A stretch of DNA of 64,000 nucleotides from Symsagittifera roscoffensis (Eukaryota > Xenacoelomorpha > Acoela > Convolutidae): positions 17,857,613-17,921,612 of the forward strand of contig NC_087071.1 in assembly GCF_963678635.1 (NCBI RefSeq). The letters run 5' to 3'. The notes under the pieces were generated by a model that ran no database searches, was not told the DNA's origin, and saw nothing but the letters and a program-made list of their open reading frames with translations. A program made the translations under genes and the position numbers. Positions 20,934 to 32,089 of the stretch are shown piece after piece. Every line of letters begins with the position of its first letter. Position 1 is the first letter of the stretch.

Positions 20934-20963
20934 CATAATAATAATCATAATAATAATAATAAT
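20895..20963. repeat. (AAT)n microsatellite, LINE 'a' 3' tail, copy A
   Basis: A run of AAT repeats with CAT interruptions. On the element's coding strand it is an (ATT)n tail. Length and interruptions differ in each composite (29460-29514, 36408-36471, 40847-40898). Confidence 0.85.
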
Positions 20964-21905
20964 GAAGGATTTAGGACAAGTTCCAGGGGAATTGCTTCCC
21001 TGTCACTTTGAGTTTATTGAGTCTCATAGAAATTCAGTTATGCAGTATTGATGCAGTTTGCGCAGTCGCAGCATAATCTCCAGGTGCAGGGGAGGTTTTC
21101 GTTGAATTTCGCAGTGAAGCATCGCCAGTAGATAGTTGACAGTTCTTTGCATTGCTTTGATTTGATGACAAAAAATCAGATTCGCATTTTTTCAGTCGGA
21201 AGCATTTGCTGGTATAAAAGGTATTGCGTGTGATCTTGTTATGCCTGTATCAATAATCTGTACATACTTCTCCCAATCAATGTCAGTTTTCGAGTTGATA
21301 ATCCTAGCAAAAAGTAAAACTACATGCATTTCATGATATAATGACAGTGGTAGTAAGTGAAGTCTTTAAAGACGCGATTTATATGAAAGGTTGTTTGTGC
21401 CTAATTTCCAGATACTTGCTCGATGTTGAACCTTCTCAATGAGTGCCAGTTCAGACTTGGATGGTTTCCAAAGAGACGATGCATAGCTGATTATTGGCAC
21501 TACATATCCTCTGTATGCATTCTTCTTAGTGCTTATGGTCGAGCTATTGGCTAGGTTACTTTTTAAAGAGAAGAAAGCTTTTAGCGATTAAGCGGATCTA
21601 GTTTTAGCGTGTTCCGTCCAAGACAGGTTGTTTGTGACTATAGTTTGTCCAAGATCTTTCATAAGATCCGTTCCTGGTATATTCTGTTTTTTCATGCAAA
21701 CAGACATACTGCCTTTAAACTGAAGGGTTTTGCATTTACTTAGGTTCAAACTCATAAAATTCTTGGAGCACCAGTTCCAATAAATCAGCATTAAATGCAT
21801 GTTAATTAATAGTATACTTGCTCGTTTGAAACTAATTTCATGAAGAAGAAGAAGAAGAAAGAACACTTGAATTACTATACAATAAAGAGCCGAGGCATCA
21901 GTGTA
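20895..21905 (-). mobile_element. LINE fragment 'a', RT C-terminal end with (AAT)n tract, copy A
   Basis: Reading the minus strand from 21905, a degenerate RT YADD-like region is followed by NWCSKNFMSLNLSKCKTLQF, then LGQTIVTNNLSWTEHA, then in another frame YVVPIISYASSLWKPSKSE and IEKVQHRAS. This is the thumb/C-terminal part of a non-LTR reverse transcriptase. It continues with degenerate coding sequence to the (AAT)n run at 20895-20963, the probable 3' tail. It is 5'-truncated and broken. The clade was not determined. Confidence 0.75.
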
Positions 21906-22045
21906 GCAAAGTGTAAATAATAAAATTGGTTATAAATTCATTGGTTACATCAAACAAAAACAAAACATCAGAAAACAAGCAATAAACAAAACAAAAAAAA
22001 ATCGGTTACAGTTCGGAAATTGGTTGATTAAAGTATATGAAGTTT

Positions 22046-22047
22046 CG
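22046..22047. other. duplication junction A/B
   Basis: Sequence shared with copies B and D runs to gaagtttcg; here it changes to gacgcatccg, which matches pol at about 13528. The two sides share only CG. This marks the joint between an end downstream of LINE 'a' and the RNase H region of pol. Confidence 0.85.
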
Positions 22048-22191
22048 ACGCATCCGTGCCCAGCACGTACATCCCTATCTCTGTTGGCATCCCTAGTTCT
22101 GGTGCCTCGCACAACTCTTTCTTTATTCTCTGGAATGACTCTTCTTTATTCTCTGGAAGAAAATTTTGAATAAACAGTTTTTTGTTGCTGA

Positions 22192-23175
22192 TTAAATAGC
22201 CACCTTGTGTCTCATTAACTGTTGCATCGGGTATACCTTGTCTGCATAGCCTTTGATGAATTCTCTGTAGTAATTCGCAAAACCCAGGAAGCTCATCAAT
22301 TGGCGTTCCGTTTTTGGTGATTTCCAAGTTAGAACTGCTTCTACTGCATCTGGATCTGGTCTGATGCCGTGCCTGCCCACTATCCTGCCCAAGTATTTTA
22401 TCGAATCCTTGAGTATCTCACACTTTGATGGTTTACACTTTAACCCCGACCTCTTCATACACGCAAACACCTCGTCAAGTCTCTCAATGTGGTCTTCTAG
22501 TGTGGGCGTCGCTATTACCACGTCATCCACATAGCACATTACCAGATTGTCGTACTTCTTCGTCACACCTATCAGCGCGTGTGCCATCAACCGCTGAAAT
22601 GTGGCGGTGGCATTGCAAAGACCAAACGGCATCCGTTTCCATTGAAACAGACCCAACTCGCAGCCGAACCCTGTCTTGTCCCTGTCCTGCTTCCTGAGCG
22701 GTACCTGCCAGAAGGCCGAACCTAAATCAAGAGTCGTAAAAAACTTTTCATCACCTAACTTCGAGAGGCTCTGATCAATCCTAGGTATGGGATAGGCATC
22801 CTTCACCGTGACGGAGTTCAGGTATCGAAAGTCACAACAAAACCTCAATTGGTCGTCTTTCTTTTTGGCCATCACTACTCCACACGCCCACGGTGATTTG
22901 GATGGTTCTATCATATCATACTCTAGTAGCGTTTCGATCTCTTTTCTACACGCATCCGATTTGTGTGGGGTCATGCGCCTCGCCCCCTCCCTGTGCGGTA
23001 CCGCATTCTCCTCAAGTTCTATTTCATGCTCAACAAAATTACAACACCCGATCTCTGCCTTATGTCTCGAAAAAACTTCCTCGTTCCGCTCTATTACGTC
23101 CTTGATGGCTTCGAGCTGTTCGTCCGTTATCTTGCCTCTTAAATGTTCAATTTCCGGTAGGACCGCTTTATCACT
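22192..23175 (-). pseudogene. pol: Ty3 reverse transcriptase, copy B (uninterrupted RT core)
   Basis: From the UAG at 23176 the frame is open through the complete RT palm: FCCDFRYLNSV, TTLDLGSAFWQVPLRKQ (motif A Asp), RMPFGLCNATATFQ, CYVDDVVIATPT (YVDD, motif C) and FLGFANYYREF in the thumb. It stops at 22192, where copy A differs by 7 bases, and the RNase H sequence continues briefly in another frame before the junction. This is the only complete RT core of the window, but it has no RNase H or integrase. Confidence 0.88.
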
Positions 23176-24561
23176 CTACATTTCATCTAGTGTGGGCCGT
23201 TCCGGAAAGTTCAAACAGCTCGATAGCCCATCGTCCGTCTCTGACTTAAGTGATTTCACAAGACCTGAAGAACTTTTTATTTTCTTCAATCGTCTCAAGA
23301 TACAAATTTTGTCCCTATGATTGGGACAATCAACAACTTCATTTTGTTTTGAATTTTCAGTCATTTCATAACCAGTTTTAACAGGTAAAGCATATCCCAG
23401 CTTCCTCCCCCTCTGTATCGTGATGGGTATATCAAGAGTATTCAACAAGACACTGACGCAGAGACCGCTCTTGGTTATCGAGAAGGATCTTCCTAAAACA
23501 GCAGCACTTTGACTAGTATGATTCGGGACTATGCATACTTGCTTGTTGTCACTTAGTTCATTGTAATTTTTCATTCGCAAGCTTACGATTGCCGCTTCGT
23601 TCACCTTTAGCCTCACCCTCCTACTCAAGAATACCAGTGCTTTATTTTCATTCGCTATTATTAAATTTACCGGTTTAATTGCGTACCTCCTATCCGGGTT
23701 TCTTATTCTGAACATCGCATTGTTTAAATCACTTGTTACGTCGAAGTTCCTGGTGAAGTTCCTGCCTAAAATGACTTGGTCAGACTCATATAGGTTTTCT
23801 ACTACAAGAAAGCTCATCCACAGACTGCGTTCCCCCAGATTTAGGGCTATTATTGGTGTTCTGCCTAGCACCCGCAGCGCCCCTTTGTTAGCAGCTGACA
23901 ACCGTATTCTCGAGTCTATCAAGTCATCTTTGTTAAAGCCCATTCGCTCCCAAGTTTCGATTGGTATTACACTCAAGACCGCACCAGTATCGAGTAACCC
24001 ACGCAAGTGAGTCTTCTTGTCACTTATGTCCAGCACATGTGCTGATACGTCTGTCTCTGTCCCAATGTGCTTTGCATCTTCCTCAAGCATGGCGCAGTGT
24101 CCAATCGATCTCACTTTCAACTCTTCTTTTCCTACGTAGATCTGCCCTACTAGATCTTCATCACATGTTATCATTGTTTTCGTATAGATGTTGATCCCAT
24201 CTATATTTAGCATCACCTCATGCGGACCATAAGCTTCTGTGTACCTGTTATCAACTCGGACTGACTTGCTACCCCCTCTTGTGAGTAGTGCCCTCAATGC
24301 TCTAGAAGTCGTTTGTGGGCCTATACCACTCAAGTAATCTGCGTACACATCAATGTGCATTATTGTCTGGTCGCTGGGTTCGCCCAAGTTTCTCATTACC
24401 TCATGGCCGCCCACGGTGATTATTGACATTATTCTGGCTCCGATCTTCGTTATGCCGAATGGCTTCCCTGTCTCCATTTTTACAGTGTTGCAGTTTCCAC
24501 TTTTTGTCGACCCCGCTACAGCCTCTGGTATTGACTGCGAGCAACCTAATGCCTCGTTCAA
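23176..24561 (-). pseudogene. pol: Ty3 aspartic protease region, copy B
   Basis: It is equivalent to 14628-16070 in copy A, with the DTGA protease motif and ILGRNFTRNFD. It differs from A by scattered substitutions and an extra codon group near 23360. The same UAG (23176) separates it from RT. The upstream frame is lost by a one-base difference from A. Confidence 0.8.
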
Positions 24562-24653
24562 TTTCTTTCTTTCGATCTCTTGCTCTATCGTTGTTCTATT
24601 TCTTTCGCCGCCAGGTCCTGTTTCACTTTATTGATAGCTTCCGCCGCCGCTTT

Positions 24654-25622
24654 CTAATAATTTATCTCTAGGGCGTTCCTGGCCGTGGCTTCTATCGCAC
24701 TATTAACTTGTGTTACAGCTTTCACTGTTTTCGTTGGCAGTTCCGCACTTGGTGTTTCTAAGTTTTTCGTTTCAAATTCACATTGTCTATTTCTCTGGTT
24801 CTGCACCGCTGCTAACGCCAACTTGTGTTTGGGGTGACTCTGGTTCTTGACTGCCTCCCAGAACAACGGACATTCCATCCTGAAGTGCCCCTCTTGGTTG
24901 CAGAAGAAGCATCTTGCACCTATTTTGATGATCAAGCCACTATAGAACTCGTGTTCCTCCATCTGGCTCATATCTTACTCATCGGGTGCATATCCCAAAC
25001 TCTTCATGCCCTGCTTGTATGTTGTGCAATCCGCCACGTGATGATCAGCTGACCCGCAGTTTGCGCATGATCTACGTTTGTCCATGTCATCTCTGGGCTT
25101 GTACCATGACTACCTTTGTGGTTGATTCTCCCCTTGCGTATTCCTGTTATCTGAATACGAGTATTTCTTGGGTTTCATTAGCATGTACTCTCTTGACTTC
25201 TGTCTCATTTCTTCTCGAGTCGGTGCACTATCTTTTGACAATTTATAGTATGTTGCTAACATTGTTCTCAAGTCGTCACTTTTTACCCCATCAATGAACT
25301 TCGAGGCGATGCTAAAATTTCTTCTGTTTGTCGACTCTTCAGGGTCACTCCTTCGTCTCAAGCTCTCAAGGTCATCCAGGAACCGATCAATTGATTCATC
25401 GTCCCTTTGCCTTATCTTTTCAAATCGCATCATCGCTTGATGACCATTCATGCCTGACCCGAATTGATTCAACAATATCTCGAAGATTTTATCCGCGGTG
25501 TCGCGTTCTTCTTCTTTCTTTGCAACCACGCATTTCAACGCCGTGCCTTCTAAATTGCTGAGTATCGCTGTGCAGGCTTGTCTCTCATCGTTCAAGTTGT
25601 CTTGTTCTAAATGTAATCTCAT
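24654..25622 (-). pseudogene. gag: Ty3 gag capsid and zinc knuckles, copy B
   Basis: It has the same structure as copy A: a capsid-like part, UAG at 25110, knuckle CANCGSADHHVADC, UAA near 24975, knuckle CFFCNQEGHFRMEC, and UAG at 24654. The stop positions are identical to those of copy A. Confidence 0.8.
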
Positions 25623-25627
25623 AACTT

Positions 25628-26364
25628 CTACCCAAGTGTCAATACATCCATCCGAATCATCTTTGAATTCTTTTGGCTTTTTGAAAGTTTTTCTGAATTT
25701 GCCCCTCCTCTATCGCTCGAGTCAGTGTTCCTCGTAGCGAAGGCTTCTAGTGTCCTGTTCATCATCTCCCAGGTGCTCGCCCACGTCATAATATCTGGCC
25801 CCACGTTGCTGTGAGTCGTGGAGTCTCCTGGACCACTCGTTGTATTTGCTGTTCCACTTTTCATAATTGTTTTGCCCCCCCCCCCGGTGCTGTACTCGCG
25901 GCCTCCCGGGATAATGGTAACGGTGTTGACTGCCGTTTGTTCCGTTGTGGTTCCACGAAGTCAACTCTATTGCCTTGCGTTCGCTCCGCTGCTGGCCTGT
26001 CCTGTGACGTTGAGTTCCTCAAGATGGCGTCTAGTTTTGCCTGTATTGCACATGACCTCTCAGCCTGTTCCCTACTCATGCTGTCCATTCTCGTTTCCAA
26101 ACTCCCCAACTGGCTATTCACTGCGTCATATCGTTGCTTGTTCTTCATTTCTTGCATGTCTTTCTTGATGTTCTTGTCTCGCTCTCCATCAGTGGAATCT
26201 ACCTTGTCCGACATCTGCTGAAGCTTTTCCTCTGTCGCTTTCGCTAGCTTGAAATAACTGTCCAGGTACTCATGTTTGTTGTTTCTTATTTCTTTCCTTA
26301 TCACATCTCTATCCTCCTTGCTGTGCTTCAGTTTCTTGTCGATCTGATCTAGCTTTGCCAACAA
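25628..26364 (-). pseudogene. gag: Ty3 gag N-terminal region, copy B
   Basis: Coiled-coil ORF 26364-25861 ends shortly after the poly-G run, which is 11 long here (plus-strand C at 25875-25885). The remaining Ser/Thr-rich part is open in another frame (25864-25628). The change of run length accounts for the different reading frame compared with copies A and D. Confidence 0.7.
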
Positions 26365-26395
26365 ATCCTCTAGCTCAAGAGTAGTTGTTTCATGG

Positions 26396-26749
26396 TCAGC
26401 TGCTCATGGTCAGCTGTTCCACATTGTCTATCGGTGAGAACTCCATGGACTTTGGATGTGGTTCTTCTGCATTCGGCATCGGTGTTGACTCCGTCGTCTT
26501 CTTTTCCACCTCATCCACACTCTGGTCTGGTGTTTCTAGGTCAATCTCGATAGCGGGTTCCGCTTGTTTTCCTTCCGTGCCCTCTTTTGTTCTGTTCTCT
26601 GTATTACTCCTTGTGTTGACCATGCTAACTGAAAAGTTCTTCTTTGTTATCTTTGGGCCCATTGATGTCGTTTTACGTAGCGACGAGTTATATTTTGTCC
26701 TTGATTCAGTAGATCTTTTTTCTGCCACCGGTACCCTGCTCCGCCTCAT
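26396..26749 (-). CDS. N-terminal 117-aa ORF of the Ty3 element, copy B
   Basis: It differs from the copy A ORF by a few substitutions (for example Lys43 to Met and His61 to Gln). It ends in the same 14-bp duplication. Confidence 0.55.
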   Translation of the reverse strand: MRRSRVPVAEKRSTESRTKYNSSLRKTTSMGPKITKKNFSVSMVNTRSNTENRTKEGTEGKQAEPAIEIDLETPDQSVDEVEKKTTESTPMPNAEEPHPKSMEFSPIDNVEQLTMSS

Positions 26750-27012
26750 TATTTTTAATTATAATTGTTCCTACTTACAGTATTACTATATACAAAATTC
26801 TACTATAAGGTTAAAATCTCTTTTGACAAAATTAATAAAAAGAAATTTACAATTTAATAAAAACAACGTTTCCTAAGCTTTTTTGAAAATTCTATATGTT
26901 CTTGATCCCCACAGTACCGGATCTTTAGGACTAGTTAGAAAATTTAATTTTGCGATTGGTTACTTCAACTTGTCTTAGTAATCTTTAGTACCGTCACCTC
27001 CCCTTCTTTATA

Positions 27013-27300
27013 CTGTTCCAAGACTTCCTCTCTACTGTCCCAGTACTTCTTGTTAGTGACCCCACTGTCCCAAGACCCTTGCCCTAAGACGACTGTCCCA
27101 AGACTACTGTCCCAAGACTAGTGTCCCAAGACCACTGTCCGAAGACTACTGTCCCAAGACCCTTGCCCTAAGGCTACTGTCCCAAGACTAGTGTCCCAAG
27201 ACCACTGTCCCAAGACTACTATCACAAGACCCTTGCCCTAAGACTACTGTCCCAAGACTACTGTCCCAAGACTACTGTCCCAAGACTGCTGTCCAAGGTC
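27013..27300. repeat. 14-bp minisatellite, copy B
   Basis: Tandem CTGTCCCAAGACTA variants in nearly the same order as copy A, with one or two unit changes. Confidence 0.88.
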
Positions 27301-28200
27301 TATTCACTAAGTGTCTGGATAGTAGGATCTCTTTTTCTTCGTTGTGGGGACTTTTTAGAACCACTGTACCGTGTACCACCACGTGAGCTCTAGTAAAAAA
27401 ATTTCCCAAAATCCCTATCTTAATGGCCAAAATCCGAATACTCACCCCCCTGTATTTATCTCCCTCTCGTTGTTTCAGGCTATTTGAAACCCCAACTTCT
27501 TCGCAGGTATCTTGTGATCACCTGTTCGTTCAAATACCAACAACAAATTTTCACTAAAACATAAAAATTTAAACAGGAAAAATTATAAAAACAGAGAGAT
27601 GAACCCAACTAAAATTCAAAGCTGACTGATGTCAACCTTTGTCCGAAAAAATGTCTGGTACCCGATTGCCACGCCTTTTCCTCCCCCCTATTAGCGATCT
27701 TACGGGGTATCACAAAAACTGTCTATGTCCGTTCCCCCCTACCGATCCGACCAGGGTACCTACCTTAACTCAATGTTAAATTTGGATATCCGCTTCTTAT
27801 AACCAACGCGTGTAAGTATCTAATGTAACTAAATCGACGATGCCGAACAATTAGTTACTCTAATGTGTCCCCCCTTACAACCGCCAACCTCTAACCTAAC
27901 CAGCCCCCCTTCTAACCTCCCCCATATTTAGCCCCCCTCTTAAGCCGAAAAATCCCTTAAGCGCCGGGTGCTAAACCTCTCGAGAGAAAACCGTAGACCT
28001 GTTTCCAAGCCTGCTTGTGTAAAAACTTCCTCAAAACAATGGGGCTCCGTTTATCCAATTTTACACTTATTTCCTATAATGTAATGTGGATTTTAACGAT
28101 ACCCGTTTGCCCAACTTGAGAGCACCCCTGTGCGTCCTCTTCTTGTTGTAGCGATCCCGTGCTGGTTGTCCCCTTGACGTGCACTGCACTTGACACCAGC

Positions 28201-28407
28201 ACCACCTTCCCACTTGGCTGGTCACTTCTTCCAGTCAAGTTTCCTAGCGGTTCAGCTCAGTCCTTGTGAACCACTTTCCCACTCGGCTGGTCACCTCTTC
28301 CAGTAAAGTCTCCTAGTGGTCCGGTTCTGTCCTTGTGAACCACTTTCCCACTCGGCTGGTCATCTCTTCCAGTCAGGTCTCCTAGAGGTCCGGCTAGGTT
28401 GCAAGCT
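28201..28407. repeat. 69-bp tandem triplication, copy B
   Basis: Three units in the same arrangement as 19635-19841. Confidence 0.88.
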
Positions 28408-29459
28408 ATCTGAAAACCCTTAACAACGCCCCCCACTTGGGCATCTTATTGAAGTCACTGGTTTAGATTGCTAGATTGATCGAAACGGTCGGATTTATAA
28501 AACAGTATGGGTATACTATTTAATTAATATAAAGGTTTGATTCAACTAATCTGGTATCGAAGTCACTGTCATTTTTTGTTTTATGATTTTTGGTCCTTTT
28601 TCTATACTTTTTTCTTGTTTTTGTCCCCCTAGTTACCCCCTTACTCGGTAAGCTAAGCCTCGTTCGGAGAGCGTACCAGGAAGTTTTCTCAAGTTTTCTT
28701 AAGAAGCTATCACGGTACAACCGGAAGGTTTACACGTTCCCGCTGAACCGTACCACCGGTACTCTAGAATGGGCATGCAGCCCGGAGCTGTGTCAAGTGG
28801 GTTCGACTCCGTAGTCATGATGTCGTAAAAACACCCAGGAGCGCCTTAAAAACACTATGTAACAGTCGCCTACTTCGGTCACATTTGAGGCTTAAGAAAA
28901 ATAGGCCCTATAACCATTGGCTCAAGAGTCAGGGACACTATCTCTTGTGTTTTTCTACCTCAAAACTGGTTCACTCTGGTTCAGCTAGATTCCGATCTTC
29001 TTTTGTAATCACCGTCTCCTATATCAAGGTGGGACAGCTCTACTCTAGTTTTCTACGATGGAAATTGCGAATAGCAATTTCCCACAGTGTATATTTGACA
29101 ACTTTCCCGCAATTGTAATTCGGTCGTTCTGATTTTATATTTTATGTTTTCAGTTGTCGCGAGAAAACTGAGGATGACAGGCTGCATTCGCAATTTTGAA
29201 AAATAAAACTCCATTCCAAAACCACGTATTTTTGTGTTCCTCAAGGTCAAACTTCCAGATATGACCGACTGGCACAATAGAAAGAAAAAACCGTAAAGTG
29301 CTGACAAAGGACAGTCAGTTAGATTTCCAGTTTAGGTGGATCATACCTTCATATTAATTAATTTAAGAAAAAACTAAAACACAAAAGGGAACCTTCCGTT
29401 TAGTTACGGTAAGTGCACAAGCTGGATAAGGCCATACCAGCGTTATAAAAATGCATAAA

Positions 29460-30462
29460 TGATAATAATCATCATAATAATAAGAATAATAATAATATTA
29501 ATAATAATAATAATGAAGGATTTAGGATAAGTTCCAGGGGAATTGCTTCCCTGTCACTTTGAGTTTATTGAGTCTCATAGAAATTCAGTTATGCAGTATT
29601 GATGCAGTTTGCGCAGTCGCAGCATAATCTCCAGGTGCAGGGGAGGTTTTCGTTGAATTTCGCAGTGAAGCATCGCCAGTAGATAGTTGACAGTTCTTTG
29701 CATTGCTTTGATTTGATGACATGCTCGTTGCCAAAAATCAGATTCGCATTTTTTCAGTCGGAAGCATTTGCTGGTATAAAAGGTATTGCGTGTGATCTTG
29801 TTATGCCTGTATCAATAATCTGTACATACTTCTCCCAATCAATGTCAGTTTTCGAGTTGATAATCCTAGCAAAAAGTAAAACTACATGCATTTCATGATA
29901 TAATGACAGTGGTAGTAAGTGAAGTCTTTAAAGACGCGATTTATATGAAAGGTTGTTTGTGCCTAATTTCCAGATACTTGCTCGATGTTGAACCTTCTCA
30001 ATGAGTGCCAGTTCAGACTTGGATGGTTTCCAAAGAGACGATGCATAGCTGATTATTGGCACTACATATCCTCTGTATGCATTCTTCTTAGTGCTTATGG
30101 TCGAGCTATTGGCTAGGTTACTTTTTAAAGAGAAGAAAGCTTTTAGCGATTAAGCGGATCTAGTTTTAGCGTGTTCCGTCCAAGACAGGTTGTTTGTGAC
30201 TATAGTTTGTCCAAGATCTTTCATAAGATCCGTTCCTGGTATATTCTGTTTTTTCATGCAAACAGACATACTGCCTTTAAACTGAAGGGTTTTGCATTTA
30301 CTTAGGTTCAAACTCATAAAATTCTTGGAGCACCAGTTCCAATAAATCAGCATTAAATGCATGTTAATTAATAGTATACTTGCTCGTTTGAAACTAATTT
30401 CATGAAGAAGAAGAAGAAAGAACACTTGAATTACTATACAATAAAGAGCCGAGGCATCAGTG
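29460..30462 (-). mobile_element. LINE fragment 'a', copy B
   Basis: It is collinear with 20895-21905. A 12-base segment (tgctcgttgcca, about 29722) is retained here and in copy D but absent from A and C, so A and C share a deletion. The AAT tract differs in composition. Confidence 0.75.
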
Positions 30463-30599
30463 TAGCAAAGTGTAAATAATAAAATTGGTTATAAATTCAT
30501 TGGTTACATCAAACAAAAACAAAACATCAGAAAACAAGCAATAAAAAAAATCGGTTACGGTTCGGAAATTGGTTGATTAAAGTATATGAAGTTTCGGAT

Positions 30600-31554
30600 A
30601 CTATAGAAAAATAAAGATTTAAGAATTAGGAACAAGCTGGTAATAAAACTTTACAAACAATTTTACAGATAGTCCAATTATACAGCGTATATACAGAGTA
30701 TATACAGTTTCTCTTTCAAGCAATGTGTGAAAAATTCAACTGAATTAAAACATAGAGAACTAGCAAAAGCGGAAATCACGCCACGTATTTGTATTAGTAC
30801 ATATAGGATTGTTTCTCAATTCACTCACGTGAAATTCTTCCAATTTTTTCTTGAATTCTGTTTTCGATTTTTCTAAATTGCGCAAAATTATGGGCAGTGA
30901 ATTCCATTTTTTAGAAGTCAAATGAAAAAATGATTTTTGTAGAGAAGCAGTCGAACAATGTTTGTCAAAAATAATTTGTTTCGTTCTTTCGTTGAGCCTA
31001 TAATTGGCAGTCGGTAGTCTCAGTGTATTTTCAAAAGCCTTCTTTTTGTTTGTAAGATATTGGTATAAGTATGTTATACACTTTAACTCAATTCTTTTCT
31101 CGATTCCAATGAACGATTTGCTAATGCGAAGAAGGGAAGAAGATTTAAATTTCGATCTGAAATATGTTCTTTTTAGCGCCCAGTTCAACTGTTTCTCCAG
31201 AGATAGCATCAAAGTAGCATTAATTTGTTGTAAAAAAATTGCTGAATAGTCTAAATGTGATAAAACAAGACAATGAAGCAAGGCAACTAATGATAATGTC
31301 GGCAGTTGTTGTCCAATTGTATCAATAGTTTTAATCCCTTGGGCCATTTTTTGGAGAATTGTTTTGATTTGAGCATGAAAAGATAAACTTGAATCAAGAA
31401 TTATGCCTAAATATTTGCATTCTGATTTTTTGGCTACATAATGCCTACTAATTACTAGTTTATCAGTATCCACATTTTTGCTATCATTTTTTTGACAAAA
31501 TGTTATAAATTTCAATTCGTCGTTCAAATTTCGGAAAGTTTCGAGGTCAAACAT
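30600..31554 (-). mobile_element. LINE fragment 'b', RT C-terminal domain, copy B
   Basis: ORF 31554-30760 (264 aa) is open throughout. KKSECKYLGIILDSSLSFHA and QLPTLSLVALLHCLVLSHLD followed by QLNWALKRTYFRSK form the typical end of a non-LTR RT (strand, thumb and connection helices). It is 5'-truncated just before the F-box gene and followed by an A+T-rich 3' segment. It is distinct from LINE 'a' in sequence. Preservation of the frame suggests a recent insertion. Confidence 0.75.
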
Positions 31555-31590
31555 GTTGGCGATTAAAAGCGAAGTTAAAAATAAGACATT

Positions 31591-31676
31591 AAAATGAACC
31601 GACTGATCGCTAGAAATTTTTGGTTTCTTTTTTGATAAAATGAACCGACTGATCGCTAGAAATTTTTGGTTTCATT
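31591..31676. repeat. 46-bp tandem duplication upstream of the truncated F-box copy
   Basis: AAAATGAACCGACTGATCGC starts at 31591 and again at 31637, with the following ~20 bases also repeated. The same pair precedes the intact F-box gene at about 42979. Confidence 0.85.
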
Positions 31677-31738
31677 TTGCAATTTAAGTCTTTATTTTTT
31701 TTTTCGTACAACAATATGACCGATATTTGTTATTTCAG

Positions 31739-32068
31739 ATTCAAAATGTAATGAATTTAACCAGTCTGCCGGAACAGTTTCTGCTTGGTGTTTTTAACGA
31801 GTTGTCAACATATGAGAAGATTTGCCTAAGTAAAACATGTTCTCATTTCCGAGATTTACTGTTTTATCCTTCGCTATGGAAAAATTTTTGCTTGAAAGTT
31901 GAAAGAAAGTCCAAAAAGGGAGAAGAGGAAGCAAACATAGGCGTTAAATTGTTTTTTGAAAAGATACTATTTGACTCAGTTGTCCAAATAGTCTGGAAAT
32001 TGAACAATGTATACTTTGAAACGTTGCTTACATTGTGTATTAAACACAAAATGAGCCTCCAACATCTT
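31739..32068 (+). pseudogene. truncated duplicate of the F-box gene first coding exon
   Basis: It retains the splice acceptor (TATTTCAG, ending 31738), the ATG at 31751 and the F-box (LPEQFLLGVFNELSTYEKIC and downstream) but breaks off after LQHL at 32068, at the B/C junction. It differs from the intact exon at 43127 by a few substitutions. It has no LRR exons and is presumed non-functional, although transcription from a duplicated promoter cannot be excluded. Confidence 0.85.
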
Positions 32069-32089
32069 AATATTGTTATCTTATTAACG
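32069..32089. other. duplication junction B/C with 21-bp filler
   Basis: F-box homology ends at 32068 and gag homology starts at about 32090. The 21 bases between match neither side. They contain TGTTATCT, which recurs in the adjacent gag sequence at 32092-32099, as in template-copied insertions of end-joining repair. Confidence 0.75.

Larger units (their letters stand above)
22047..26749 (-). mobile_element. Ty3/gypsy retrotransposon, copy B (3'-truncated)
   Basis: It runs from the first few codons of RNase H (TDAS at 22047) back through RT, protease, knuckles and gag to the N-terminal ORF. It is almost identical to copy A but lacks most of RNase H, all of integrase and the macro-like end because of the junction at 22047. 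Relative to A it retains the 24 bases missing from RT but has lost one base near 24588, shifting the frame between gag and protease. Confidence 0.88.
26750..29459. other. non-coding region upstream of gag, copy B
   Basis: It is collinear with 18192-20894, including minisatellite and triplication. No additional gene is seen. Confidence 0.5.
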
